64,000 bases of DNA. It comes from Obelidium mucronatum. Its lineage: Eukaryota > Chytridiomycota > Chytridiomycetes > Chytridiales > Chytriomycetaceae. The stretch spans positions 43,666-107,665 of the forward strand of contig JAIVFH010000111.1 in NCBI GenBank assembly GCA_025765595.1, given 5' to 3'. Below are positions 12,490 through 23,200 of the stretch, piece by piece (within the stretch, counting starts at the first letter, position 1; every line of letters begins with the position of its first letter). The notes under the pieces are model-generated. The model searched no databases. It was not told the origin of the DNA and worked only from the letters and a program-made list of their open reading frames with translations. Both the position numbers and the translations under genes were made by a program.

Positions 12490-12561
12490 GCACTGGTAGC
12501 TCAGTGGTAGAGCGTAGGACTGCAAATCCCGAGGTCATGGGATCAACCCCCATCCGGTGCT
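12490..12561 (+). tRNA. tRNA-Cys (GCA)
   Basis: A 72-nt cloverleaf: acceptor GCACTGG pairs with CCGGTGC with one G-T, the D arm is TAGCTCAGTGGTAGAGC, the anticodon loop is CTGCAAA with anticodon GCA, and the T arm is GGTCATGGGATCAACCCC-like. It has no intron, and CCA is not encoded. Confidence 0.9.
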
Positions 12562-12773
12562 AGAGTTTTTCTTGCTGTGGTGTGGTGCGGCAGGGTGCTA
12601 CAGCGGCACATGTAGTGAGAAAGGAAGGTTCTCAGACCTATAACCATAATCGCCGGCCAATTGTCTAGCAAAAATGTACAATAATTTGGCAATGCATTTT
12701 ATTTATTATTACTTTCTGCTATATAAAAAAATGGCTCACGTATGTCGCCAAGACAATCAAACATATAACAAAA

Positions 12774-13007
12774 TCATATAAATTTGTTTCCAAAAGAAAC
12801 ATTGGTGTAAAACACAGGCGCCTTGTTTACAGTTGCCTTGCTCGCACCCGAGAGAATCTGCATTGTTTCTGCATCTTGTGATGGCATCGTTGATTCATGG
12901 CTCGGCGTCGTGCATACACGTCGTTTTTCAAGGAGTGGTGCATCATCATGGGAACTGTCGTGGTTCTTTGAGTCGTGCGTTTGAGCTTTAAAGAATTGGA
13001 AGGTCAT
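12774..13007 (-). CDS. Tiny protein of APVFY-SFGNK family, member 1
   Basis: A protein of about 77 residues with no recognisable domain. Its C terminus (ILSGASKAT, APVFYTNVSFGNKFI) matches the gene at 40406-40615 (VLSGSSKAT, APVFYSNISFGNKLI), and both share an MxxQxFKxQ start and a central LLEK or ALLEK. I chose the internal ATG at 13007 over 13034 because it lines up with that paralogue. There is no signal peptide or membrane segment. It is divergently arranged with the related gene at 13294-13488. The function is unknown. Confidence 0.65.
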   Translation of the reverse strand: MTFQFFKAQTHDSKNHDSSHDDAPLLEKRRVCTTPSHESTMPSQDAETMQILSGASKATVNKAPVFYTNVSFGNKFI

Positions 13008-13230
13008 TTGTTTGCAGTCAGTTTTTTTTGGCATTGCGTGGAAGTAAATATTGCATTTTTATATGTCATTTACGGGTGGATAAGTTTTTGCTTGGCCCTC
13101 GGATGCCGGATAAGTAAGCCAGAGAACCATGGCTGTGCCACATTTTTGGACCCCACGGTATCAAAAAAAAAGTGATAGCAGCTGTCACCCACGATTCGAA
13201 ATGAATTTCGGATGAGCACAAAAAAAAAAG

Positions 13231-13238
13231 TATAAATA
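13231..13238 (+). promoter_or_regulatory. TATA box of tiny-protein gene
   Basis: TATAAATA lies 56-63 bp before the ATG at 13294. It is followed by a pyrimidine-rich leader, an arrangement typical of strongly expressed fungal genes. Confidence 0.5.
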
Positions 13239-13293
13239 CGGGCAAGGAATCGGCCCTTTTTTTTATTCATCTGCAACTTCTTCGACCAAAATC

Positions 13294-13488
13294 ATGCCAG
13301 CTTTCCTCAACTTTCCCAAGAACAACGACAAGAAATCTTACACTCTCTTGGAAAAGACAACAAAGCCTACTTCCAGCAAGGCCGAATCTCTTGCTGAAGA
13401 CCTCTTGAGGGGATCCACCAAGCCAACCGCAGAAAAGGCACCAATCTTTTTCGTCCCTTCCAGCCCAGGAATGTCCATTCATATCTGA
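13294..13488 (+). CDS. Tiny protein of APVFY-SFGNK family, divergent member 2
   Basis: A 64-residue Lys/Ser/Thr/Pro-rich protein. It shares YTLLEKTTKP and LRGSTKPTAEKAPIFF with the LLEK and LSGxSKATxxxAPVFY blocks of the two other family members, but its last residues have diverged (the SFGNK ending is replaced). It has a TATA box and a CT-rich leader. No signal peptide, transmembrane segment or known domain is visible. Confidence 0.65.
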   Translation: MPAFLNFPKNNDKKSYTLLEKTTKPTSSKAESLAEDLLRGSTKPTAEKAPIFFVPSSPGMSIHI

Positions 13489-13675
13489 TGGACTGACCAA
13501 CTACTACTTACTTGCATTGAACGCACATGAGAGAATTCTCGTTATCTCTTGGCCTTCTGAAATATGGCAAGCGGGGGAAAAGGGGGTAACGGAACAACCC
13601 AGATTTGATTCTTGTTTTTTGCGTTTCAGAACTGATCAATCAAATAAATAATCACTTTTAAATTTTATTCCTTTT

Positions 13676-15195
13676 TCATAACTTTGAAGTGACTCTCATT
13701 GCTTTTTCTAGAGCTTGGCCCTGTTTGCAACAGATAAGTTTAACCGAAAACACAAGGCAAAAAAAATACAAACCAAATCATTGATTAAATCCCGTTTATC
13801 CTCTACACCCACAGACAGTCGAATCAATCCATCGTCTACACCAATGGATTTACGAACTTCTGGAGTCAAAGAGGCATGTGTCATGACTGCAGGAAGTTCG
13901 GCTAATGATTCCACACATCCCAAACTTTCCGCCAAACAGAATAGCCTATTATCCCCCCCATATTACTAAGAATAAAATGAGCAAACAATAACAGAATTAC
14001 GTACCTCAAGGACGACAAAAACTTGTTGCTCCTTGCCAAGTTTCCATCCTTGATTCGAAACGAAACCATCCCTGAAAACCCACTACACTGCTTCAACGCA
14101 AGATCATGCTGCGGATGCGATTTCAATCCAGGATATATAACCCGCTCCACAAACGGCGACGACTCCAAATAATGTGCAACAAAGAGAGCGTTCTCTTGAT
14201 GCTGCCTCATTCGCACTGCAAGCGTCTTTAACCCACGATTCGCGAGGAAACAATCAAACGGCGAAGGGACACCTCCAATCGAGTTTTGAAGAAACGCAAG
14301 TCGTTTAAATAAGGGATCCGAGTTTGTAACTGCAACACCCATGACGACATCTGAATGCCCGTTAATGTACTTTGTGACAGAGTGAACTACAATGTCCGCG
14401 CCGAGGTTGAGTGGGTTTTGGAAATAGGGACTCATGAATGTGTTGTCAACTACAAGAATGCAGTTGGGATGACTATGGGCGATTTTGGCTACAGCAGCAA
14501 TATCAACGAGACGTAGAGTAGGGTTGGCTTTAAAAAAAGGGGGGGTCAGCATTGAGTATTTTTGATTGTGGCAAACAAAAAAAAACGCACTTGGACTTTC
14601 GACCCAGATCAATCGCGTGTTTGTCTTCAAATGCCTCCGCACATTCTCTGGATCAAACATGTCCGCAAAATCAACTTGCACTCCGTTTGAATTCGCAACG
14701 TTGGTCAAATATCGAAAGGTTCCTCCATACACATCGTTGACGGCGATAATATGTGAGCCGGATTGCAGCAAGTTCAACACGGTGGCAGTTGTGACTGAGC
14801 CAGACGCGAAAGCAAGACAGTGTTTGGCGCCTTCTAACGACGCGACTGCTGTTTCGAATGCAGCGCGTGTTGGGTTTCCTGAGCGGGAATACTCAAAGCC
14901 CTACCCCCAGTGGATTCAGTGATCAAAAAAAACCAACAAAGAAAGCTTTAAAAACATGCAGTTGGATACTTTATGAACGCCAGCTGCTTCTTGGACAAAC
15001 GTCGTGGAGAGAGACAGTGCAGGCACAACTGCGCCTGTGATGCCATCGGGTATCTGGCCAGCATGGACAGCTCTCGTATCAAAGTGGTCGCGGGAGAATT
15101 TCGGATCAATGTACTTTGGGTCAATCTGTGGCAGAGTTCAGTTTCGAATTGACGAGGGTTGGGGGGGGGGAGCTGGCCTTTGGTTTTGATGACAT
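13676..15195 (-). CDS. CYS3: Cystathionine gamma-lyase (PLP enzyme)
   Basis: This Cys/Met-metabolism PLP enzyme cleaves cystathionine to cysteine, 2-oxobutyrate and ammonia in reverse transsulfuration. Visible blocks are DTRAVHAGQIPDG, EYSRSGNPTR, FASGSVTTATV, DVYGGTFRYL, VVDNTFMSPYFQ, the PLP-lysine segment HSVTKYINGHSDVVMG, and LAESLGCVESLAELP near the C terminus. Introns (GT-AG) are 14901-14969, 14528-14590, 13946-14004 and 13721-13773. The last one gives the terminal exon reading GQALEKAMRVTSKL. The 14528-14590 intron is 63 bp and stop-free, so it can be mistaken for coding sequence. The 5' end is uncertain: the conserved frame opens at an AG at 15126, and the ATG at 15195 (MSSKPKASS) is in another frame. 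Cystathionine gamma-synthase is less likely, given the YGGTFRYL and TKYINGHSDVVMG context. Confidence 0.9.
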
Positions 15196-15379
15196 ATTTT
15201 TGTTGTATGACGCAATGCAACCATGGTACACAATTTTAAGCAATTTCATGGAATATTGGTTTTAAGCTGTTTAAAAGCTTCTTTCCTCTTGTGAGCCGTG
15301 AGCGCAGGTAGCCGCATGGTCTGTCTTTTTTCAGAAACCCCATGAACTCAAGGAAAGGACAAATTTAGCAATCGGAGAA

Positions 15380-15823
15380 ATGGACGCGATTCTGAGATGG
15401 AGATACTATTATGTGATTGACGAAGTTGCCTACTGGCGTGTCGCTAGCGACAGAGGCGCTGGACAGCGAGCAATTGCACTGATTGCAAATACAAAAGAAC
15501 GCAATGCGGATCTTGACCAACTCAAAGATACCCCTTACCAAGATCAAAAAAAGTGTCGGTTTCCAGCGTGGATTCAACGGCGCCAAGCAATCATCAGACG
15601 ACGAATTGCGATAGTGGAACGGTTTCTGAATAAATTGAAGTTAATGAATGGAGTAACTTGTGTGGGCGTCTCTGTGTAAGTGGGTGACAATTGGGATTTC
15701 GTACGCGTTCGATCGCGTTCCATCGCTCTCTTGTGTTTTAGCTGGCTTGATTCGGAACATTGCAGGGCCCACAAAACCCGAGCAGGTCTAAAACCAGTCT
15801 TTCGTAAAATCAATTACATGTAG
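15380..15823 (+). CDS. Hypothetical basic protein, two exons
   Basis: An open frame (MDAILRWRYYYVIDEVAYW...) runs to a consensus donor GTAAGT at 15676. The acceptor TTTTAG ends at 15741, and splicing this 66-bp intron continues the frame (WLDSEHCRAH...) to a stop at 15821-15823. The product is about 125 residues, basic (many Arg, Lys and Gln), without a signal peptide or a domain I recognise. Support comes only from the consensus intron and the open frame. Confidence 0.4.
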
Positions 15824-16215
15824 TTTATAAAACCTTCACATTACATGTTTAGATCGGCGTAGAGCTTTTCTCTAATGACCAACAAAAACAAAGAAAAAAA
15901 TAAAAAAATAAAAAAAAAGAAACAGACTAATAATCTGTAAAGTGAATGGGGTGTTAAAAAAGCTGATTTATCTGCGTGAAACCCCACATTCCAAAGATTT
16001 TGCCTCACTACTGACCGTCAACAAAAACCATACTTGCACAGTAATACACACTAATCTTTCTTCCTCATACGGAAATTTGATGGCCGGAAACATTTAATTG
16101 ACGTGAATTTGAAGCTCGGGAACGTAGTCATTTCATTTCCAGATAGGCTTACTATCGCGTGATTGTAATTTCCAACCAAAAAAATGGGTACCAAACAACT
16201 GTTTCAGATAATATC
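15824..16215. other. Intergenic, AT-rich
   Basis: A-rich tracts around 15885-15925 and no ORF of note. It ends at the tRNA-Arg gene. Confidence 0.5.
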
Positions 16216-16287
16216 GGTCGGGTAGCGCAGTGGCAGCGCATCAGTCTTCGAATCTGAGGGTCATGGGTTCAATCCCCATCCTGATCG
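16216..16287 (+). tRNA. tRNA-Arg (TCG)
   Basis: The acceptor GGTCGGG pairs with CCTGATC (two G-T pairs), the D arm is TAGCGCAGTGGCAGCGC, and the T arm closes with TCATGGGTTCAATCCCCATC. The seven-base anticodon loop reads CTTCGAA, giving anticodon TCG. The pair closing the anticodon stem is T-T, so this could be a weak copy. No intron. Confidence 0.82.
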
Positions 16288-16693
16288 TGTATTGTGTATT
16301 GGCTTGTTGGGTGTGGTTTATTGTTTTTATGCACAAAAAAATAGAGTAGTCAACAACAAATACTGACTTTAAACTAATTGTATCATAGAACATGAATCAG
16401 AAGTGTAAATGTCCTGTCCGAATATATCCCTATAGTCAGTTTCTGAGACTCTGCTCTGACAACTCAATCCAAAGCTCCCAGACTTTCCAAACTCCCCTCC
16501 AACTGAAAATTCTTCAATGGAGATACTCTCTTTCACTTTTTGTATACACCCGAACAAATGTCATTAGTATATCTTATTCTTGTATGAGAAAAAAAAATCT
16601 GTTCTGTATATCTTGTTTTTGTGTATACGTATATTTTTAATAAATCTATATTTTTCTAAAAGGAAAAAAAAAAAAAACTATACCCTCCATCTT
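16288..16693. other. Intergenic, AT-rich
   Basis: Contains A runs (for example just before 16680) and no supported gene. Confidence 0.5.
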
Positions 16694-17953
16694 TTAATGA
16701 GAATGGTGCTTCAAATGATACTTTAACCCACTCAATGCAGTATATCGTTTCCCACACCCAGGTGCTGTACAAGCATACCGATCGGTACTCGCTTTTCCAC
16801 CGCCTCCACCATCTTCACCAACAACGACACCAGCACTACTGCTACTACCACTACCATCACTACCACTACTTCCACCAGCACCACTGGTACCAGAACCCAA
16901 ATCACCCCAATAATACCCCTCCGGAAACCCCTTCAGGGACCCCATCACCCCATTCCCAAAAGACGAATAATGCGACTCATTCATGTGATACTTTAACCCG
17001 CCTGGAGTCTTGTATTCACGGATACACGATAGACAGACGTAGTGTGAGGTTTTTGTGGGTGGGTGAAGGTAATGGCACATTTTCAGTTCGATTCTTCGGG
17101 TTGGGTGTGTGGGATGGAGGGTGGGTAGTTTGGATGATAGGTAGGCTGCGATTGCGCCTGTAGAAGGTGTTGGATGTTGGGTATCGGTTGGAGTGTCGGA
17201 TGTATACAATGGTGTAGTAGTAGTCGTAATAGCAGTTGGAATCCCATCATCGGCAGACTCCATCTTTATTTTCTTTGATGGAGGTGGTGGTGGTGATGGG
17301 GGTGGGGGTGAGTTGTTTGTCCCAGTAGCACCCATTAAATCCGTAATCATTACGCTTAATTGCTCGCGTACTTGCATTGGAATTTCCTTTACAACGCGGT
17401 TGACTTGGTTAAGGATATTTGTTGTAAGCTGGTCAGGAGACGGTGTTGTTGATGTTGTTGCTGGATCCTCCGCCGGCGAAGAAGAAGAAGACAAAGAAGA
17501 AGAAGGGTTCAATGTGGATGGGTCTGCATTGCTTATCTCCACTGCCAACGCATCCGAAGACGCATTTTCAGTATTTTCAAGCCCCGCCGTAAAGTACTCG
17601 CAGACCAGGTTCCGCAGGCGGCAGCAGCCGCAGCGCGGGCGCGCCTTGTCGCACTTTGTTTTGCGGGCGTGGCACGGCTTGCACGACACGGCGCGCGTCG
17701 CCGCCGCCGCCGCGTGAAGCACCCCCGCGCCGCGAAGCACCCCCGCGCCCCGCACGTAGGCGCACGTGATGCCGCGCTGCACGCAGCGGCCGCACGCAGG
17801 CTTTGCCGTGTCGCACTTGCGGCGCCACGCGCGGCAGCCGGCGCACGGCTGCGGCCGCTGCGAGACGCTGGTGTTGGCGCTGAAGTTCGACTGCCGCGAC
17901 TCGGCGAGGAAAAGCATCGCATTCGCCGCTTCGAAGTCGTCTGCGGCGGCCAT
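16694..17953 (-). CDS. Twin Zn2Cys6 + two C2H2 transcription factor
   Basis: A 419-residue protein in one exon. After an N-terminal helix-like segment (FEAANAMLFLAES) come two clusters, CAGCRAWRRKC... at about residues 37-63 and CKPCHARKTKC... at about 91-117, each C-x2-C-x6-C-x6-C-x2-C-x6-C. The middle is Ser/Pro/Thr-rich. The C-terminal third has C2H2 finger 1 (CLSCIREYKTPGGLKYHMNESH), FPEGYYW, a Gly/Ser linker and finger 2 (CTAPGCGKRYTALSGLKYH...H). This is the cleanest single-exon representative of the family. The linker between the clusters is very GC-rich. DNA binding is inferred from the domains; the targets are unknown. Confidence 0.88.
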   Translation of the reverse strand: MAAADDFEAANAMLFLAESRQSNFSANTSVSQRPQPCAGCRAWRRKCDTAKPACGRCVQRGITCAYVRGAGVLRGAGVLHAAAAATRAVSCKPCHARKTKCDKARPRCGCCRLRNLVCEYFTAGLENTENASSDALAVEISNADPSTLNPSSSLSSSSSPAEDPATTSTTPSPDQLTTNILNQVNRVVKEIPMQVREQLSVMITDLMGATGTNNSPPPPSPPPPPSKKIKMESADDGIPTAITTTTTPLYTSDTPTDTQHPTPSTGAIAAYLSSKLPTLHPTHPTRRIELKMCHYLHPPTKTSHYVCLSCIREYKTPGGLKYHMNESHYSSFGNGVMGSLKGFPEGYYWGDLGSGTSGAGGSSGSDGSGSSSSAGVVVGEDGGGGGKASTDRYACTAPGCGKRYTALSGLKYHLKHHSH

Positions 17954-18155
17954 TCAATGTTTTTGATGTTTTCGAGCAGCGTCCAATTCCGGCAAATTTC
18001 GTTGACCTCCGAAAATGGAAAAGTGAGAAAAAATGTGAAAAACGAGTGAAGCACCCCTCCTTGTTCTAGGCCCCCTTACTTTCATGTTGTTCTTTGTTTG
18101 TATACAAAGAACTTTATCATGTATAATAGGATATATTCTTTTTTTTTTTTTTTTT

Positions 18156-19570
18156 TTACAAAAACTCCAATGCAACCCCAAAATCCAATGTCGCTTGTAA
18201 AACCTTTTCCAACTTCTCTCTATTTCCTTCCCCTTGCGTCATCATAACAACAGGTGTATTCCGTTCATCCAAATCCACCTTCAACACAACAACATCACTA
18301 TTTCTCTCAAGAACCAACACTGATACCGTGATTGAATCCGGTGGACTCCACTCAACAACTTGAATCACATTCACAAGTCTCGCTTTTCCAACAACATCTC
18401 CAACGTCCACTGGTATCAAGCTACCCACCAACGTGTTGAAAACAATCTGTCGTCTTAGAGACTGCAAAATTGTGTAGATTTCATCTGGATGCGTGAATGG
18501 GACCTTGTCTACCATGAAACTCGATGCAACGGCGTTTGGCATTGCGAATTTCACTTTGGAGTATGTTGTGGGACTGTGATGCAGTTTTCCTCCTGTAATC
18601 TTCCTTGGAGTCGATGATTTGTTTTGGATTGCGTGAATCGCATCCAACAAGGGTATGATGGCTGAACTTTCGCTTTTGGAGGAGACACTGCTACTACTGC
18701 CACTCAAGAGTTTGGATGTATAGTCCATTGAACATGGTACCGGCGGATTCAATTCAAGCATAAAACAAGTCTTGTTCAATGACAATGACGATGACGTTGT
18801 CGATTTTCGGAATTTCAGTTCAAGGCCGTTTAATGATACGACTGTGCTCTCTATTTCGGTTCTAAGGGGGGTGTTGGGGGGGTTTTTGAGGATTCCACAT
18901 ACGATCAAATAATAATAACAAGAAAAGAAAAACAACTCACGAATTCGTATCAAGTGGGCCAAAATATCCATATTCTTGTGTTGAATTCAACATGTTTAAT
19001 CCTTGACCACCGCCCTCCATAAACGATACATGCGCTGAATACACTTCCTCAAACGAATCCAAGAGCTTTGAATCTAAATTTAAAAACAAGCAGAGATTTT
19101 TAACAAAAGCAGTTTCCCCAAAGCGTGCCATTAATCGCATACCAGGACTTGCAACATTATCCCACTCTTCCTTATCAACACCACCCACCACATCACCTCT
19201 CCCAACCCAATAAACCAACCCCACCCCCAATTTCCCTGGATTCACGCGATAGATTCCATGTCCATCTAATAAAACAGATACCATCGGATGCATCCCACTC
19301 GATAACGCCCATGATTCATTTCCTACGCCTTCATCTCGTGCCGCCACCGCCGCTAGAGAAGAGGCATAAGAAACCTCTCGTTGATGAATGTTCTCCATAT
19401 CCCCCTTTACAACTTTATACAGCTTGAACGCGTCCAACTCGGGAGACGTGTGTTTATCGCAAAGCGCGAGGGTATCGATGCTTGCAGCAAACAAGGAGAA
19501 TGAGTCTCTGTTTGTTGGAGAAAGGGGAGAGAGAGAGAGTGTGTGTGTGTGTAAGTGTTTGGATTTGAAG

Positions 19571-19602
<32 letters not shown>

Positions 19603-19897
19603 CTGCTCAACTCCAACTGTTTCTTTCCAAAGTATAATTTCTTTTACATCGACAACGAATGCGGTTCCACAGAGTGTAAGTTCCGTTTCGGAGGGGCAGA
19701 ATAAACTGAGACTGTGTTGTTTGGGGGGGGAGAGACTTTAGAAAGAGAGGAGAGACAGACTGATGGGGGATATATAAGATGTACCCTGGATGCTTCTCGA
19801 CACAGTATTTCTGGATTTGTACAGCATAGAGCCGCAGCGCTGTGGCGATCGATGGTGTTTCTTTTTGGATGACGGAGAGTGCTGAAATGGCCAACAT
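18156..19897 (-). CDS. MED1: Mediator complex subunit 1
   Basis: Mediator middle-module subunit acting between activators and RNA polymerase II in the nucleus. The diagnostic stretch is near the C terminus: HPDEIYTILQSLRRQIVFNTLVGS, of the form hp-i--ilq-LRrQ--fNtLl-S found in the Med1 family. Upstream blocks are the N-terminal exon starting at 19897 (MLAISALSVIQKETPS), an exon around 19620-19690 (GTAFVVDVKEIILWKETVG), one around 18960-19500 (DTLALCDKHTSPELDAFKL) and the last exon 18156-18870. Introns have GT-AG ends; one contains a 28-nt homopolymer and a CA/CT-rich tract at 19500-19602. The total of about 520 residues fits fungal MED1. The assignment rests on family recognition of weakly conserved sequence. 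Confidence 0.72.
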
Positions 19898-20102
19898 TTT
19901 TAATTTTTTTATTTATTTTTTAATTAATTTTTATTTTTACCTTTTTATTTTTACTACTAATCTTTTATTTTACCCACACACTTATTTTTTTTTTTTTTTT
20001 TTTTTGGTACAAATTCTACTCCTTTTTTTTTTTTTTTTTATATACACAAATCCCGAAATAATAATACGCAGTCGAGGTTTCTAGGTCATTCTTTACAATG
20101 GA

Positions 20103-21449
20103 TTATCGCGTTGGATATGGATCTTGGTACTTTCGATGTTGTTGCTGTTGTTGTTGTTGCTCGTGGTACGGGATATGTGGGATATTATTTACAGATCCGT
20201 GGGATGGAGACGGTAGCCCCGGAGATGGTGGTAGAAGCGCCAGGTGCGATGATGATAAAGCGAAATTTGGATTCGCTTTTGATTGTTGTTGTTCTTGTTG
20301 TTGTTGTTGTTGTTCTTGTTGTGGTTCAAGTTGTGGGCCTTGTGGCTTGTTTGTTGAACAACATTCAAAGGGTTGATTCTTCAACTGTTGCAAGATGAGA
20401 CTGACTGGGGGTAATGTATTGGAATTCAGTTGTACAGATTGCGGATTGTGTTGTTGGTGGGTGTGGATGGTGGCAGCATTCCGAGATATCGTTTGGAGAT
20501 TGGATGATGAAGCACCACCACCACCACCTGGTGCTGGTGTTGCCGAATGGTATCCGACGATTGGCCATACTTGTTGGATTGAATAGACTGTGCTACTGTT
20601 CAATGGAGGTGGTGTGGGTTGAGGGTACCGAGACCCAAGAACAACTTCCAGTTGTCGCGGCGACTCTTGTGGCTTGGCAGTCTCGGCTAGAGTCGCGGCC
20701 CTCTCATTGTCGCAACGTTGAGCCGCCAAGAGGTTGGTTTGATTCTGTCGCTGCTGATAATGGTGCCGTTGCGTCTCACTATGGGTACTTGTTGAAGCGG
20801 ATACGTTGTTGTTGTTGGATGTACCGCCCAAGCCCAACGTTACACTGCCCCCATCCAGCAGTCCACTACTACCACTACCACCACCACCCTCCTCCTCTTT
20901 ATACAAACACGCCAGCTTGCGCTTCACGCAACACGCACACGCCGGCCGACTCCGATCGCACTTTAATTTCTTTGAGTAGCACGACAGACACGACACGGCC
21001 TTCTTGAGCCGCATGAAGCCGTGGTGCGCCAGAGCGTGCTCTGAAGTGCCACTGCCGCAGCTGCTAGGCAGTGGTGCTAGAAGTGCGCCGGTTAAGGGGT
21101 GCGTCCTTGCCGGCTTGAGCAGCCTCCTTGCTTGTTTCGCGGCAAAGACGCACTCCTGCCGCCGCTCTTTGCAGCGGCTGCACGCGGCGCCGGTGCCGTC
21201 CGAGTCGCACTTTTTGCGGAAGCGGCGGCATGCGGCGCAGGCGGCGGCCCGCGCGTGGTGTCTTGCTGTTGGTGGCGCTTGGTGCTGCGGTGGCGGCGCG
21301 GTCGAGGTGGTGCTTAGCAAGGGTTGGTGTCTTGCGTGTTGTCTTGCGTGGGTCGGCGCTGGCCGTGCCGCGCTGCCAGTTGCGCTGGGACTTGCTTCCT
21401 GAAGGCCGAGGATCGCCTGTGCCGCTGCCAGTTCGTCAGAGGCTGTCAT
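20103..21449 (-). CDS. Twin Zn2Cys6 transcription factor lacking C2H2 tail
   Basis: The start at 21449 (MTASDELAAAQAILGLQ) matches the N-terminal segment of the paralogues; an upstream in-frame ATG at 21515 is less likely. Cluster 1 is C-x2-C-x6-C-x8-C-x2-C-x6-C (CAACRRFRKKC...), with a two-residue longer loop than usual. Cluster 2 is canonical (CLSCYSKKLKC...). The rest is Gly/Ser/Asn/Gln-rich with several short polyQ runs. The FPxGYYW and GLKYH module of the other members is absent. It has one exon and about 448 residues. It is either a truncated or a diversified member of the family. Confidence 0.85.
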   Translation of the reverse strand: MTASDELAAAQAILGLQEASPSATGSAARPAPTHARQHARHQPLLSTTSTAPPPQHQAPPTARHHARAAACAACRRFRKKCDSDGTGAACSRCKERRQECVFAAKQARRLLKPARTHPLTGALLAPLPSSCGSGTSEHALAHHGFMRLKKAVSCLSCYSKKLKCDRSRPACACCVKRKLACLYKEEEGGGGSGSSGLLDGGSVTLGLGGTSNNNNVSASTSTHSETQRHHYQQRQNQTNLLAAQRCDNERAATLAETAKPQESPRQLEVVLGSRYPQPTPPPLNSSTVYSIQQVWPIVGYHSATPAPGGGGGASSSNLQTISRNAATIHTHQQHNPQSVQLNSNTLPPVSLILQQLKNQPFECCSTNKPQGPQLEPQQEQQQQQQEQQQSKANPNFALSSSHLALLPPSPGLPSPSHGSVNNIPHIPYHEQQQQQQQHRKYQDPYPTR

Positions 21450-21695
21450 TGATGGGATGGCGATTACGTGACAGAGGGCGATCCCAGATCGGGAAAAAAA
21501 GGTACACGGCGACAAAAATCCCGAAAATTAAATAATTCAATAATTTTGTAAAAGTCAAAAATCGTGTCGTAGTGTGATCACAAAAAAAATCATTGATCTA
21601 ACGAGATCAGAGAGTGTTTGTTATAACTACATAACAAAAAAATACACGTTTTTTAAGTTTCTGATAATGTACATTGTCGCGGCGGGGTTCTTATT

Positions 21696-23060
21696 TTACA
21701 CATGAACCAATTTCCTATCACCATGATGATGATCCCCACCATGCCTCTTTTGTCGATGATACTTTAACCCACCCAAACTAGAAAAAGAGTTCTGACACCC
21801 TTCAACCATGCACTGAAACGCCTTCTTTACAGTTCCTTCTTTCCCTTGTCCTTTTCCTCCTCCTTCTCCGCATCAACATTCATTCTTTTCCAGAAATACC
21901 CTTGCGGGAACGATTCCGCTGCATGTCCATTCAAATGATACTTTAATCCATTCGACGTCTTGTATTCCTTTGTACAGATGGGGCAAATGTATATTTTCTC
22001 TTGTGTAATCGGGTCGAGGCACCATAGTTTCCCACATCGAAGCCGTTTCCTCGTGTTTTCAGTCATTGGTTTGGATTTGTTGAGTCGGTCAAGAATAATT
22101 TCGGCAAGCGGTTTGGTAGAGTGAATCGGAAAAAGTGATTCCATTGGCGGCGTCCCAGAGCTGAACGGCGGTGGACTCCTTTCGATATCAAACAGTGGAC
22201 TGGATTCTCCCGAGCTTTCAAACTCTTCCAAGGACGGAACTGGGCTACACGAGGAGGTTTCTTCCAGCCTTGGTCTCTTGGCAACAACAACAACAGCAGA
22301 GGCGGTCGAGGTGCCATGACCGTCTCCAATATACTCGCAGACAATCTTCCGTTTCGCACACCCACTACACGTTGGTTTCAATTTATCGCATTTCACTTTC
22401 TTGAGGTAACAGAGTTTGCATGAAACAGCCTTGACAGGTTTCCAAACTAAAAATTAAGGATATTTTTAATAATATATACATAATCCATACATTATATAGA
22501 CTTATTTTTTTTGTACCTTTTGATTCAATTTGTTGTTTTTTACGTTTTTCCAAGGGTGGCACAGCAGTACATGTGTCTTGCTCAAGCCCCACCTGGTCCC
22601 CCCCTTCATCAAATGATCCAGACACAAGATTTGCGCTTCCTTTCGTTGAGAGTCCATCTCTTGATACTGAAGGTGAGAATGAATCTGTAGTAGTAGTGTA
22701 AACACATTCCAGTTTCTGTTTGACGCATCGAGAACATGGCTGGGTAGCAGTGCCACCACCACTACTGCATTTGCGGTGGATAGCGCGACATGCGATGCAA
22801 GCTGTGATTCGAGGAGTCGGTATAAGAAGATTACTTGAAGATTGTTTTTGAATATCTGGATCCCAAGGGGAAGCTGCTGCAGTTGGTGGTGGTGCCACCG
22901 AATAACAAGTGGATGGCATGCCTTCGTAGTCGACTGCGGTCTTGAAAGGGAGAAGCTGATGAGGATAGTGTACTTTAAATTCGAGGCCGATTTCGAGGAT
23001 GGCTGAGACTGCGGCTTGGAGTTCTGGAGATAAGTCGTCACGGTCGGTGAGGGTGGACAT
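21696..23060 (-). CDS. Twin Zn2Cys6 + C2H2 transcription factor
   Basis: Starts MSTLTDRDDLSPELQAAVSAI. Cluster 1 has a long central loop, C-x2-C-x6-C-x10-C-x2-C-x6-C (CIACRAIHRKC...). A GT-AG intron of about 75 bp (GTACAA...TTTTTAG, about 22450-22520) precedes cluster 2 (PVKAVSCKLCYLKKVKC...). Then come the module (RLRCGKLW, CPICTKEYKTSNGLKYHL, FPQGYFW) and a second finger (CMVEGCQNSFSSLGGLKYHRQKRH) that ends at 21696. The second finger is in another frame: either a 65-bp intron with a weak GTTGAT donor or a one-base indel in the A/G-rich stretch near 21840-21870. The intron between the clusters has the same phase and place as in the 25734-28193 gene. Confidence 0.82.
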
Positions 23061-23196
23061 TTTCTGTTGACAAGCAAGAAAAAAAAAAGTGAAGATGGGA
23101 AAAAGACCAGTGTATGTAATAATGCATTATAAATATTCAATTTGAAAACAAGTTTATCGTCAAAGAGGTTCAAGCCAAAGAAGGCCAACGCTGAGC

Positions 23197-23200
<4 letters not shown>

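Noticed and set aside
17669..18049. Ala/Arg-rich frames on both strands around 17.6-18.0 kb.
   Set aside because: By-products of the GC-rich linker between the clusters of the 16694-17953 gene.
20010..20040. T runs at about 8310, 18140, 20000 and 20030 and the A run at 19575 as terminators.
   Set aside because: In a nuclear fungal genome these are homopolymer tracts in introns or spacers; RNA polymerase II does not terminate at simple T runs.
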